From assembly GCF_001995215.1 (NCBI RefSeq), contig NZ_MUXN01000013.1, forward strand, positions 186,001-250,000: a stretch of DNA of 64,000 nucleotides, in the 5' to 3' direction. Every line of letters begins with the position of its first letter. Positions within the stretch are counted from its first letter, which is position 1. This document shows positions 7,811 to 18,906 of the stretch, piece after piece. This DNA comes from Amycolatopsis azurea DSM 43854 (GTDB taxonomy: Bacteria > Actinomycetota > Actinomycetes > Mycobacteriales > Pseudonocardiaceae). The notes below the pieces were generated by a model. It was not told the origin of the DNA and searched no databases. It was given only the letters and a program-made list of their open reading frames with translations. The translations under genes and the position numbers were made by a program.

Positions 7811-8971
7811 GTGCTACAGGCCATGTCACGCCGAGTCATAGCAGCCGCCCTGATCGGGGCCCTTCCGCTCACCCTGATGGCGGCACCGGCCGCCGAAGCG
7901 GGCCACCGTCCGCTTCGTCTCATCGGGGAACAGATCGTCCCGAACTTCCTGCCCTACGAGGGCACGATCGTCGGCGGCCTGTCCAGTATCGACTACGACC
8001 ACCGCACCGGCGAGTACGCGCTGATCTGCGACGACCGGTCCGCCATCAACCCGGCGCGGTTCTACACCGCGAAGTTCACCCTCGACGCCAAGGGGCTCGG
8101 CCCGGTCACCTTCACCGGCACGAAGCCGCTCCTGCGTCCCGACGGCACGCCGTACCCGCCGCTCGCGAAGAACGACCCCACGCGGCCGCCGAACATGCAG
8201 ACCATCGACCCCGAAGAGCTGCGTGTCGACCCCTGGACCGGCCAGTACGTCTGGTCGCAGGAGGGCGAGCGATCGGCGGCGGCGCGGATCGACCCGTCGA
8301 TCCGTGAGGCGGAGCGCGACGGCTCCTACGTCCGCGACCTGCCGATCCCCGCCAACGAAAAGATGACCGAGACGACGGGGCCGCGGCAGAACCTCGCCCT
8401 CGAAGGCGTCACGTTCGCCGGATTCGGTTCGCTCGTCGTCAGCTCGGTCGAGGGCCCGCTGCTGCAGGACGGTCCGGAGTCGACCACGACGTCAGGGTCC
8501 CTTTCGCGCATCACCGTGCAGTCGCGGTTCGGGCCGGTCCTCGCGCAGTACGCGTACCCGCAGGAGAAGGTCTTCGCGGCCCCGAACCCGCCCGGCGGTT
8601 TCGCGACCACGGGCGTCTCGTCGCTGCTGGCCGTCGACCAGGCCGATCCGACGCGCTACCTGGTGATGGAGCGTTCGTTCGTCACCGGCGTCGGCAACAA
8701 GATCCGCATCTACGCGATCGACACCAAGGGCGCCACGAACGTCGCGAAGGTCCCTTCGCTCGGCGACGCCAAGGTCAAACCGGTCAAGAAGCGCCTGCTC
8801 GCGGACCTCTCGGACTTCAAGCTGTCCACTGTGGACAACGTCGAGGGCATGACCTGGGGCCCTCGCCTGCCCAACGGCGAGCGCAGCCTGGTCCTGGTCA
8901 GCGACAACAACTTCTCCGCGACCCAGGTGACCCAGTTCATCGCACTGGCGGTCCCCGCGGAACGGCTTTGA
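7811..8971 (+). CDS. Secreted esterase-like / phytase-like beta-propeller protein
   Basis: 386 residues from GTG 7811 (ATG at 7823 is equally plausible and gives a tidier signal peptide). Residues ~1-30 form a Sec signal peptide (RRVIAAALIGALPLTLMA, then APAAEA). The mature part has the pattern of the 'esterase-like activity of phytase' domain: GGLSSIDYDHRTGEYALICDD, later DPEELRVDP, NLALEGVTFAGFG and VDNVEGMTWGP, spaced as in propeller blades. Family members are extracytoplasmic hydrolases of uncertain substrate. It is the last gene before the leuS leader. A promoter for leuS starts 10 bp after its stop codon. Confidence 0.85.
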   Translation: MLQAMSRRVIAAALIGALPLTLMAAPAAEAGHRPLRLIGEQIVPNFLPYEGTIVGGLSSIDYDHRTGEYALICDDRSAINPARFYTAKFTLDAKGLGPVTFTGTKPLLRPDGTPYPPLAKNDPTRPPNMQTIDPEELRVDPWTGQYVWSQEGERSAAARIDPSIREAERDGSYVRDLPIPANEKMTETTGPRQNLALEGVTFAGFGSLVVSSVEGPLLQDGPESTTTSGSLSRITVQSRFGPVLAQYAYPQEKVFAAPNPPGGFATTGVSSLLAVDQADPTRYLVMERSFVTGVGNKIRIYAIDTKGATNVAKVPSLGDAKVKPVKKRLLADLSDFKLSTVDNVEGMTWGPRLPNGERSLVLVSDNNFSATQVTQFIALAVPAERL

Positions 8972-8980
8972 CCAGGGCGT

Positions 8981-8986
8981 TAAACT
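8981..8986 (+). promoter_or_regulatory. -10 element of the leuS leader transcript
   Basis: TAAACT fits the actinobacterial TANNNT -10 pattern. Its last base is 6 nt before the A of the leader-peptide ATG at 8993, so transcription would begin at, or within a base of, that start codon. The leader peptide would then be translated from a leaderless message. No good -35 hexamer was found. Confidence 0.55.
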
Positions 8987-8992
8987 GGACTC

Positions 8993-9031
8993 ATGAACAC
9001 GGCTCGGCTGCTCCTTAGCCTGCCGCGCTGA
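8993..9031 (+). CDS. leuS leader peptide, 12 residues with Leu-Leu-Leu-Ser-Leu
   Basis: ATG AAC ACG GCT CGG CTG CTC CTT AGC CTG CCG CGC TGA encodes MNTARLLLSLPR: four leucines in five codons, including CTT, which is uncommon in such GC-rich DNA. There is no Shine-Dalgarno sequence, which agrees with leaderless translation. A 6-bp stem (9020-9025 with 9035-9040) begins in the last Leu codon and holds the stop codon in its loop, so ribosome position would decide whether it forms. A strong terminator follows at 9061. Classical attenuators in front of leuS have been predicted for some Streptomyces; this locus fits that scheme. Confidence 0.7.
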   Translation: MNTARLLLSLPR

Positions 9032-9060
9032 ACTCGGCAGATCGGCCGGGACCAGCGCGG

Positions 9061-9100
9061 CGACCCCTCATGCCCTCCGGGCTGAGGGGTCGAGTTGTTT
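9061..9100 (+). terminator. Attenuator terminator upstream of leuS
   Basis: A perfect 10-bp stem (9061-9070 with 9083-9092, CGACCCCTCA / TGAGGGGTCG) is extended inside by GCCC/GGGC around a 3-nt loop and followed by AGTTGTTT. It lies between the leucine-rich leader peptide and the leuS start at 9142, where a factor-independent terminator would abort transcription. Low charged tRNA-Leu would stall the ribosome on the Leu codons and favour read-through; the competing antiterminator pairing was not identified with certainty. Confidence 0.7.
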
Positions 9101-9141
9101 CTGGAGTGGCTTGACGTGGATGAGCACGGAGGATTTCGGCG

Positions 9142-11988
<2,847 letters not shown>

Positions 11989-12077
11989 CTAGGTGGCCGA
12001 AAGGCGCCAGCGTCGAGGGTCATGAGGCGATTCGATGGAGTTGTTCAAGGACAACGAAATCGAACGGAGAACACCGC

Positions 12078-12815
12078 ATGACCCTCGACGGCAAGGTGGC
12101 TTTGGTGACCGGCGGCAGCCGCGGGATCGGTGCCGCCACGGCGATCCGGCTCGCCGAGGACGGCGCTGACATCGCCCTCACCTACCAGAACAACGCAGAA
12201 CTCGCGGCCGGTGTCGTGGACAAGATCAAGGCGCTCGGCCGCCGCGCGCTGGCGGTCCAGGCCGACAGCGCCGACGCCGCCGCTCTGGTGTCCGCGGTCG
12301 AAACGACGGTCGCCGAGTTCGGCAGGCTCGACGTGCTGGTCAACAACGCGGGCGTCGGCTTCGTCGGCCCGCTCGACCAGACGAGCCTGGAGGACATCGA
12401 CCGCGTGCTCGCGGTCAACGTCCGCGGTGTCTACGTGGCCACGCAAGCCGCGGCCCGGCACCTCGGCGAAGGCGGGCGCGTGATCAGCATCGGCAGCTGC
12501 GTTTCGGACCGCGTGCCAGGCCCCGGGATGTCGCTGTACGCGGTGAGCAAGACCGCGCTGCTGGGCCTGACCAAGGGCCTCGCCAGGGAACTCGGCCCGC
12601 GCGGGATCACCGTGAACATCGTCCACCCCGGCCCGACCGACACCGACATGAACCCGGCCGACGGCCCGTACGCCGCCGACCAGCGCAGCCTGACGGTGTC
12701 CGACCGCTACGGCTCGCCGTCGGAGGTCGCCGCCACCGTGTCGTTCCTGGCACGGCCGGAAAGCGCCTACGTCACCGCGACGACCGTTTCGGTCGACGGC
12801 GGCCACGCGGCCTAG
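12078..12815 (+). CDS. Short-chain dehydrogenase/reductase
   Basis: 245 residues, a classical SDR. The cofactor motif TGGSRGIG is at residues 11-18, NNAG follows in LDVLVNNAGVGF, and the catalytic S/Y-x3-K are seen as the Ser of ISIGSC and YAVSK. The C-terminus ends in the usual VSVDGGHAA. The motif form and length suggest NADP(H)-dependent oxidoreduction of a small carbonyl or alcohol; the substrate is not evident. GGAG lies 9 bp before ATG 12078. It converges on a TetR gene with overlapping stop codons (12812-12815), so that regulator is a candidate controller only by position. Confidence 0.9.
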   Translation: MTLDGKVALVTGGSRGIGAATAIRLAEDGADIALTYQNNAELAAGVVDKIKALGRRALAVQADSADAAALVSAVETTVAEFGRLDVLVNNAGVGFVGPLDQTSLEDIDRVLAVNVRGVYVATQAAARHLGEGGRVISIGSCVSDRVPGPGMSLYAVSKTALLGLTKGLARELGPRGITVNIVHPGPTDTDMNPADGPYAADQRSLTVSDRYGSPSEVAATVSFLARPESAYVTATTVSVDGGHAA

Positions 12816-13531
12816 TCGATCGACAGGCCGATCTCGCTCGCGAGATCCGCCAGCATCGCGTCGAAGAGGACGTCCGGTTTCGAGAACGGGATCGGATAGT
12901 TGCCGAAGACCTCGAGCGTGACGTGCCCGTAGAGCCGGGCCCAGAACTGGATCATCAGGTACGTCACGCCGAGGTCGAGCTTCTCGAGCGGGAACGTCTC
13001 GCCGGATTCTCCGAGTACGGCCAGCAGTTCCCCTTGGAACGACGTGAGATCGTCGCGCAGCTCGGCGGGCACCACGTCGTTCGACGGCGTCACCAGATCG
13101 TGCATCGCGAGCACCCGGCCCGCCGCCGCGAGGAAGATCCGCCCGAACGGCTCGCCCAGCCTGCTCAACGTGTCGTCGCCCGCGGGCGAGGCGAAGACCA
13201 GCGTGAACTCCTTGGTGTGGGTCAACGCCCAGCGCCGGAATCCCTTGCAGATGGCGAAAAGCTGCAGCGCGCCCTCGTCCGGCAGCTGCGCGATGTCCTC
13301 GGCCAGCCCGGCCGCGAGATCCGCGACGACGTCCGCGCGAAGGTGCTCGACCAGATCGTCGCGTGAGCCGTAGTAGCGGTACAACGCCGGCGCCGTGATG
13401 CCGAGCTCGCGCGCGATCGCCCGCAGGGTCACGGCCTCCGGCCCCTGCTCGACCAGGAGCGCCCGCGCCGTCCGCCGGATGTCCTGATCGGTCGCGGCCC
13501 GCTCGCGACCCCTGCGGCCGGTGTTGTTCAT
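12812..13531 (-). CDS. TetR family transcriptional regulator
   Basis: 239 residues. The N-terminal helix-turn-helix (DIRRTARALLVEQGPEAVTLRAI, then LGITAPALYRYYGSRDDLVEHL) is at ~18-70. The ligand domain resembles the WHG group (C-terminal helices with FAICKGFRRWALTHTKEFTLVFASP). Such repressors release DNA on binding a small hydrophobic ligand. It is convergent with the SDR gene and no palindrome was recognised at its promoter. Confidence 0.88.
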   Translation of the reverse strand: MNNTGRRGRERAATDQDIRRTARALLVEQGPEAVTLRAIARELGITAPALYRYYGSRDDLVEHLRADVVADLAAGLAEDIAQLPDEGALQLFAICKGFRRWALTHTKEFTLVFASPAGDDTLSRLGEPFGRIFLAAAGRVLAMHDLVTPSNDVVPAELRDDLTSFQGELLAVLGESGETFPLEKLDLGVTYLMIQFWARLYGHVTLEVFGNYPIPFSKPDVLFDAMLADLASEIGLSID

Positions 13532-13548
13532 CCAGGCATTCTAGGTGG

Positions 13549-13941
13549 TCAGTGCGCCCTTACCGGGGAACCGCCCAGCAGGCGAGCCTGGAGCCCCGTG
13601 AGTGCCCGGAGCGCCAGGAAAATCGGTACGGCCATCCCCACCGCGACGAAGAAGTGCACCACCCACGCGCCCGCCAGCGTCGGTCCGCCCCACGTGCCTT
13701 CGGGATCGCTGCCGGACCAGAAGAGGCCGTAGGTCGCGATGCGCCCGACGAGATAGAAGAGCAGCAGCGCGAGCAGGAACGCGACCGCGCTCGGCCCGAA
13801 CGCCGCCACTGATCGCGGCCGTCCGCCGCCCTCGTGGCCAAGCCACCGCCGGGCGAGCCCGCGCTGGACCTTCGCGCCCCCGAGATACCCCGGGAGTGCG
13901 AGAAGCGCGTAGATCGCGCGTTTCCAGTCCGAAATCGTCAT
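13549..13941 (-). CDS. Small membrane protein of unknown function
   Basis: 130 residues from ATG 13941; the frame remains open upstream, but the earlier codons have no membrane-protein character. After a short amphipathic start (ISDWKRAIYALLALPG), two clear membrane spans are seen at ~42-65 and ~90-112, with a Trp/Gly-rich loop between them (YGLFWSGSDPEGTWGG). The Arg-rich segment before the first span suggests a cytoplasmic loop. No family was recognised. It ends 17 bp from the start of the TetR gene and could be in one transcript with it. The 190 bp upstream hold the divergent promoter of the second type VII cassette. Confidence 0.6.
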   Translation of the reverse strand: MTISDWKRAIYALLALPGYLGGAKVQRGLARRWLGHEGGGRPRSVAAFGPSAVAFLLALLLFYLVGRIATYGLFWSGSDPEGTWGGPTLAGAWVVHFFVAVGMAVPIFLALRALTGLQARLLGGSPVRAH

Positions 13942-14131
13942 GCTCAGCACGATATGGGCCGCTGACCAGCGCGAACACCGGGAAAGCCGCCGCATCGGGT
14001 GAGGAAAACCGGAGGTCGCTGTGGTGATCCACACGACCGGGGTGTGGATGCGCGCGAAACGTTCCCCGATGTCAGACGCGTATGCCACACTCGGTCGCCG
14101 AACGGCTACGACGTGAACAGGGGAGGTTCGC

Positions 14132-14680
14132 GTGTCGAACCCTGAGCGGCTTTTCGCTGATTTCGAGGCCAAGCTGGCCGACGCCCAGCGGAAGGCGAAT
14201 CAGATGCGCACCGAGATCGAGGGCGTCTCGGTGTCCGAACGCAGCAAGGACGGCCAGATCTCGGTCAAGGTCAACCACGCGGGGAACCTGGTGGGTCTGG
14301 AGATCGGCCCTTCCGTGCGGGAAAACCCCGCGCTCGCGCAGGAGATCCTCCGCGTCGTCCAGACCGCCCAGAGCAAACTGGCTGGTGCGATGCAGGCCGG
14401 CGTCCCGTCCATCGCGGGCACCGAGACCATGAACGAGCTGGTCAGCCAGCTGCACAACGAGTACCCGGAGCCGGAACCGACGGGCTACGTCGAAGGCGGC
14501 CACCAGGAGGTGGACGAGGACGACCGCTTCGTCAGCGAAGACGAACTCGACGCTCCGCCGCCTCCGCCCGCTCCGAAGCCGCCCGCTCCTCAGGCCCCGC
14601 CCGCGCCGCCGCGTGCCGCGCGCAGGCAGCAGGCCGACCACGAGGACGACTACTTCACCGGCGGCGACTTCCTGCGCTGA
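14132..14680 (+). CDS. YbaB/EbfC-like protein heading the second type VII cassette
   Basis: 182 residues from GTG 14132, with GGGGAGG upstream. Residues 1-100 follow the YbaB pattern: an N-terminal helix (LFADFEAKLADAQRKANQM), strands KDGQISVKVNHAGNLVGLEI, then a C-terminal helix. The tail is acidic and Pro/Ala-rich (GHQEVDEDDRF; APPPPPAPKPP) like that of the paralog at 4594-5220, and ends in DDYFTGGDFLR. It is followed 27 bp later by an EspC-like gene, the same order as in the first cassette. It may be a nucleoid protein or, as inference, a cassette-specific secretion partner. Confidence 0.82.
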   Translation: MSNPERLFADFEAKLADAQRKANQMRTEIEGVSVSERSKDGQISVKVNHAGNLVGLEIGPSVRENPALAQEILRVVQTAQSKLAGAMQAGVPSIAGTETMNELVSQLHNEYPEPEPTGYVEGGHQEVDEDDRFVSEDELDAPPPPPAPKPPAPQAPPAPPRAARRQQADHEDDYFTGGDFLR

Positions 14681-14707
14681 GCGTGGGTACTCGAGGGAGG
14701 GGAAATC

Positions 14708-15049
14708 ATGGTGCAGCCACAAGGCGATCAGGGCTTCAACGTCGATCCGGTGCAGATCGACGAACACGCCAAGCAGGTCGCGACAACGCTGGAAACCATT
14801 CAGACGGCGCTGGCCGCAGACCAGCAGAGCCGGATCCAGGCCGGTGACTTCGGATTGATCGGGCAGCTCGTGGCTCTGGACGTTTGGTGCAGCAGTACCG
14901 CCGACAAGGCCGCGGAAGCGCTAAAAAGTGCTGTCGACGCAGGTGAGCACCACGTTTCGACAGTGCGGAAGTGGGCTCAGGCCCGTCGGGTCGACGAGGA
15001 GTCGGCGACCGAGCTGATCAACCGTGCGGGGCAGGTGAAGCATGGCTGA
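14708..15049 (+). CDS. EspC-like (WXG100-sized) type VII secretion protein
   Basis: 113 residues from ATG 14708, with GAGGGAGGGGAA upstream. The pattern FNVDPVQIDEHAKQVATTLETIQTAL, a central turn, and a C-terminal helix with VSTVRKWAQARRVDEESATELINRAG is that of the ESX-1 secretion-associated EspC-like proteins. The helical hairpin is usual for T7SS substrates. It overlaps the following gene by 8 bp (15042-15049), which indicates translational coupling, so the two products probably form a secreted pair. Confidence 0.8.
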   Translation: MVQPQGDQGFNVDPVQIDEHAKQVATTLETIQTALAADQQSRIQAGDFGLIGQLVALDVWCSSTADKAAEALKSAVDAGEHHVSTVRKWAQARRVDEESATELINRAGQVKHG

Positions 15050-16142
15050 CGGTGGGGGCGGCAACAAGGTCCTGGACGAGGCGAAGAAGGAAACCGACTC
15101 CGAGAAGAGGCCAGTCGACAGCGCGCTCGAAGGCGCGGGTGCGATCCAGGATTACTACGGCGGCATCGAGAAGCTGACCCAAGGTGACTGGACGGAAGGT
15201 CTCCTCAGCCTGGGCAGCGCCGGGTTCGACACGGCCTCGATGATCGCGAGCGGCGGGAATCCCCTTGAGACGCTGATGAGCTGGGGTTTCGGTTGGGTCA
15301 TCGAGCACGTCGACTTTCTCAAGGAACCTCTCGACTGGCTCACCGGAAATCAGGACGCCCTCGATCTCGAGGTCCAGAAATGGACCACGATCAGCAAGAA
15401 GGTTCAGGAAACGGCCGAGCAGCTCACGGCCGAGGTCAAGAAGAACACCGGTGACTGGACGGGAGCGGTTGCCGACCGTTATCTCGAATACGTCCAGGAA
15501 CAGCTGCATTCGTACAGGGCGCTGTCCGACGCCGCACGCGATGCCGGTGCCGTCGTCGAGGTCTGCAAGGTCATCCTCGATGTCGTGAGGACCCTGATCC
15601 GGGATCTCATCACCGACACCCTGGCGAAGATCGTCTTTATTCTCATGCGGTACCCGCCGCCCGCATATCCGGCAGCGCTGGCCGCGGAGGGCATCCCCTT
15701 CGCCATCGGGCAGTCAGAGAAGTCGCTGACTCATGTCTCAAAACTCCAGAGGTGCTTTCTACGGGCGAAAGAACTTCTCGAGGCGGTGGGCTTGGCTCTT
15801 CTCGACCTGGCGAAGAAGTGGGCCAAAGACGGCGGCAAGTACGTGGCCGACGTCGTCAGCCACGTCGGCGGCGTCGCGATGCACGCCGGCCTGGACACGC
15901 TGGGCGGATTGGGCAAGGCCGCTGTCAAAGAAGTGACCAAGGGCGTACTGGACTATGGCGCGTCGACTGAAAACAGCGAGAGCGCGAACGATGAAGAGGA
16001 AGATCGCGAGAAGACCACGATCGACCCGAAGAAATCCGAGGTCGTCGGTCAGGGCGCTGCTCCTGCGTCATCCGGGGTTCGTCAAGGGGAAGATCCAATC
16101 TTCGAGCAGCGAGGTGGTCAAAGGATCTCGGGCTCGCTATGA
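15042..16142 (+). CDS. WXG100-domain type VII substrate without a recognisable toxin domain
   Basis: 366 residues. Residues ~30-100 form a helical region with Trp/Gly turns (LTQGDWTEGLLSLGSAG). Residues ~120-190 are a WXG100-like hairpin (WTTISKKVQETAEQL, turn NTGDWTGAVADRY). A hydrophobic middle at ~190-215 (VRTLIRDLITDTLAKIVFILM) and further helices follow, and the C-terminal 60 residues are charged and probably disordered. The architecture matches the N-terminal half of CpnT-like effectors, but no enzyme motif follows. Overlap with the EspC-like gene argues for co-export. The membrane-protein array starts 36 bp downstream. Confidence 0.78.
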   Translation: MADGGGGNKVLDEAKKETDSEKRPVDSALEGAGAIQDYYGGIEKLTQGDWTEGLLSLGSAGFDTASMIASGGNPLETLMSWGFGWVIEHVDFLKEPLDWLTGNQDALDLEVQKWTTISKKVQETAEQLTAEVKKNTGDWTGAVADRYLEYVQEQLHSYRALSDAARDAGAVVEVCKVILDVVRTLIRDLITDTLAKIVFILMRYPPPAYPAALAAEGIPFAIGQSEKSLTHVSKLQRCFLRAKELLEAVGLALLDLAKKWAKDGGKYVADVVSHVGGVAMHAGLDTLGGLGKAAVKEVTKGVLDYGASTENSESANDEEEDREKTTIDPKKSEVVGQGAAPASSGVRQGEDPIFEQRGGQRISGSL

Positions 16143-16178
16143 GGACGACTTCGCAACAGGACCACGCGTGAGGCCGTC

Positions 16179-17294
16179 TTGAGTTCCTACGCCAAGGGAA
16201 TGGCCTTGTGGATCGCCTCGCTCACGGCGGTCGTCGGCCTTCTCGGAATCGCGGCGCTGACGATCCACCGGCTCGCGGCGGCACCTGAGAGCCTGACCAG
16301 CTGGTCCGACGAAGGCAAGGACGGGACCGCCTCGGTCACCGGATGCGATGTCCGTGGGCCGATCGGTCCAGGAGGAGTCGGCTATTACTGGGCCTGTACG
16401 GCCGACGTCACCACGCCGGCCGGAACGCTGGCCGGTGTCCAGTTCCTGGGTGAACTGACACCCGACGACGCCGGAAAGCCCGTCGCGGTCGAGAACGACG
16501 AAGGTGAGTGGCTGCGAAACATCAGTCACCCGTACTGGTCCCTTGACTATGTGATCGGCATCTACCTGGCGATCTTCGCGTTGTGTGCCGTGGCAATGCA
16601 TCTCGCCACGCATCAGGTCTTGAAAGAAGAGGAGCCGGACGAAACAGCCAAGGCGGAATTCGTGGCGAACGCGGTCACCATGCCGGTCCGGCATCACGAG
16701 GAACTCAAAAGCAACCGGGACAGCGGGAAACTGACCACGGGTTTGGGACTGAGCCTGGTGGTGTTCGCCGGCTTCATCGGCTGGTTGGTCTTCGAATTGC
16801 GGATCACCGCCTTCTGGGATCCGGCTTACCTGGTCAGCGGTGTCTTCTTCTTGCTCGGTGTCGTCATCACGATCTACGGCCTGCGAGAGAAGACCGTGCC
16901 GGACGTGGCCACTTTCTTCGTGGAGCCCGAGGGGCTGAGAGTGCAGCTCAGCGACGGACGAGGAACTTTGCTGCGCTGGTCGCTGCTTGAGCGCGTCGTC
17001 TTCGAGCCGACTCACACCTTGGGGATCCGGAAGACCGCTTCGGTGCAGCTCGTTCCCTCCCCTCGGGAAGGTGACGGCCTCCATGCCTGGATCCGCGGTT
17101 ACTTTCGCGGGGTGCGGGCGACGTATGGGTACGAGCTGTCGCCGGGAGCGCAGTTGCCGGCGGCTACCAAGTTTTCGAAGCTGATCGAGCGGCAGTCTCC
17201 TGGACTCACCCGGTGGCCTCGGCGTGAGGTCCGGCGCTGGGGCTTCGGGTTGTTCGGCCTGGTCGACCGGTTCCGCCGAACCGGTCGGCGTTAG
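16179..17294 (+). CDS. Paralogous membrane protein 1 of the array (Cys-pair ectodomain plus PH-like module)
   Basis: 371 residues from TTG 16179 (GAGG 5 bp upstream; the same TTG context recurs in the pseudogene at 18907). TM1 is at ~8-30. An extracytoplasmic part holds CDVRGPIGPGGVGYYWAC, then ELTPDDAGKPV and a HPY motif just before TM2 (~125-145). Two more spans lie at ~190-235. The cytoplasmic C-terminal module has VEPEGLRV, LRWSLLERVVF and ends SPGLTRWPRREVRRWGFG. The two Cys probably form a disulfide. The ectodomain recalls the actinobacterial DUF6346 family (from memory). Function unknown; adjacency to the secreted WXG100-like substrate is the only clue. Confidence 0.75.
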   Translation: MSSYAKGMALWIASLTAVVGLLGIAALTIHRLAAAPESLTSWSDEGKDGTASVTGCDVRGPIGPGGVGYYWACTADVTTPAGTLAGVQFLGELTPDDAGKPVAVENDEGEWLRNISHPYWSLDYVIGIYLAIFALCAVAMHLATHQVLKEEEPDETAKAEFVANAVTMPVRHHEELKSNRDSGKLTTGLGLSLVVFAGFIGWLVFELRITAFWDPAYLVSGVFFLLGVVITIYGLREKTVPDVATFFVEPEGLRVQLSDGRGTLLRWSLLERVVFEPTHTLGIRKTASVQLVPSPREGDGLHAWIRGYFRGVRATYGYELSPGAQLPAATKFSKLIERQSPGLTRWPRREVRRWGFGLFGLVDRFRRTGRR

Positions 17295-17300
17295 GAAGTC

Positions 17301-18899
17301 ATGAAATCGGTCGTGAAGTCCGTGATCACCTGTGTCGCGGCGTGGACTCTATTGGCCTTGTTCGTCCTCGGTGTGCTCACGTTCCTCCGGATCGCCGGTC
17401 TGCCGGAGACCGTTTCCGGCTCCGATCTCACCGGGGCGGACGGCACCGCGACTGTGGTCGAGTGTGCCGAGTTCGGTCCGCTTTCGGCTCGGGGCGCGGG
17501 CTATTACTGGAAGTGTGCCGCCGAGGTGCGGACAGGTCCGGATCGAGCACCGGTCGAGGTCGAGTTCGGACCCGATGAGCTGACACCGGCTGACCTGGGA
17601 CAGCAAGTATTCGTCGACTACGACGCCCATGACTGGCAACGGAATGTCCCACACCCCTACGACTTCCTCGCGGTGATCGGCCTGGTCGCCGTCGGAGGCC
17701 TGGGTTTCATCGGATACGGCGTCGGCCCCGAGGGCATCCTCAAGTGGCTGGTGCCGACCGTGCGGCGCGATGCCGGAGCGGCACGAGCTCCGGCCGAACC
17801 GGAATCGCTGGACTTGCCGGTCGATCTGAAACTGCCGGTACCCGACGGAGGAGATCGAACCGGATCCATCGCGGCTTTCGTCTTCTTCGCCGCGACGGGG
17901 ATCGGGTTCCTGGTGGTGGCCGGAACCATGATCGTAGCGACGGCACGGCTGAGGCCCGATGACATCGCGACCTACCTGGTCACGCTTCCTTTCTTGCTAC
18001 CAGGTGTCGGCTTGCTCGCGGTGATTCCCTCGGCTCGGCGCCGACTTCGCGTCACGTCAGGAGCATCGCTGGTACCCGCGCGGTTGACCTCGCGAGGGTT
18101 CGAGCAGACCGCGCGTGACGGTTCGCCACGCCGGATCCACTGGTCGAGGATCAAGCGCTTCGTCTTCGTCGAACGGCCTGGCGACCTGGTCGAGGTCCAT
18201 CTCACGATCGTGGGCGAAAAGAAGGACGAAGACCTGGCAGCTGCCTTCTGCGTTCGTTCCGACCACGGATATCTCCTCACCCCTTTTCTGCGGCTTCGAG
18301 AAGCCGAACACTTGTCGGCTGTGGTCGAGAACTTCAAGCCGGGTTTGACGCGCTGGCCCACGAGGGAAGTGGCCCGGGGCGGGCTCGGCTTGATTCGGCC
18401 GGCCAAGAGCACCGTCGTCAGGCTGAAGGACGCCTCTTCGGGGGTTTCGACGGAGAAGCGGATCTCGGCGAGTCGGCCCTCGCTCGTCCGGATGACGGTG
18501 ATGCTGCTGGGGGCGACTCTGCTTACCTGGTCCTTGGTGACAGCGGCGTCCGGCCAGGTGGCGATGGATCGATTCGTCATCACCGCTGTCGTGCTCGTCT
18601 ACCTCGCCGCGTCCCTGTACCGAGGACGCCGCGGGATCTTCGTGCTCCGGAAAGACTCCTTGAGCTGGAGGGAAAGGGATCACCGCGAGGTGAAGGTCCT
18701 CTACGCGGACATCGACAACGTCGTGGTGAAGCCGGCTCCGCCCGGCAACGGCCGGTGGTACTACAGCCTTCATGTCGTGCCGAGTGACGAGGACGAGTAC
18801 GTGCTGGTAGAGCGGGTGGGCGCGGCCGCCGCGAGGCGCGTCGTGGATCTTGTCCAGCCGCGACCTGCGACGACTGCGTCGCTGGAGAACCATTCGTGA
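17301..18899 (+). CDS. Paralogous membrane protein 2 of the array
   Basis: 532 residues, starting 6 bp after the previous stop. It repeats the family layout: TM1, ectodomain with CAEFGPLSARGAGYYWKC and ELTPADLGQQV, HPY before TM2, two further spans at ~190-240, then a PH-like module (RIHWSRIKRFVFVE ... GYLLTPFLRLREAEH) closed by FKPGLTRWPTREVARGGLG and a following VRLKDA. A second hydrophobic pair (~395-435) and a second, shorter PH-like module (LRKDSLSWRERD ... YADIDNVVV) end the protein in GAAAARRVVDLVQPRP. Compared with paralog 1 it therefore carries one extra C-terminal module. Confidence 0.75.
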   Translation: MKSVVKSVITCVAAWTLLALFVLGVLTFLRIAGLPETVSGSDLTGADGTATVVECAEFGPLSARGAGYYWKCAAEVRTGPDRAPVEVEFGPDELTPADLGQQVFVDYDAHDWQRNVPHPYDFLAVIGLVAVGGLGFIGYGVGPEGILKWLVPTVRRDAGAARAPAEPESLDLPVDLKLPVPDGGDRTGSIAAFVFFAATGIGFLVVAGTMIVATARLRPDDIATYLVTLPFLLPGVGLLAVIPSARRRLRVTSGASLVPARLTSRGFEQTARDGSPRRIHWSRIKRFVFVERPGDLVEVHLTIVGEKKDEDLAAAFCVRSDHGYLLTPFLRLREAEHLSAVVENFKPGLTRWPTREVARGGLGLIRPAKSTVVRLKDASSGVSTEKRISASRPSLVRMTVMLLGATLLTWSLVTAASGQVAMDRFVITAVVLVYLAASLYRGRRGIFVLRKDSLSWRERDHREVKVLYADIDNVVVKPAPPGNGRWYYSLHVVPSDEDEYVLVERVGAAAARRVVDLVQPRPATTASLENHS

Positions 18900-18906
18900 G
18901 GCGATT

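Noticed and set aside
8990..9100. tRNA or T-box upstream of leuS
   Set aside because: No cloverleaf or T-box bulge sequence was found; a leucine-rich short peptide plus terminator explains the region better.
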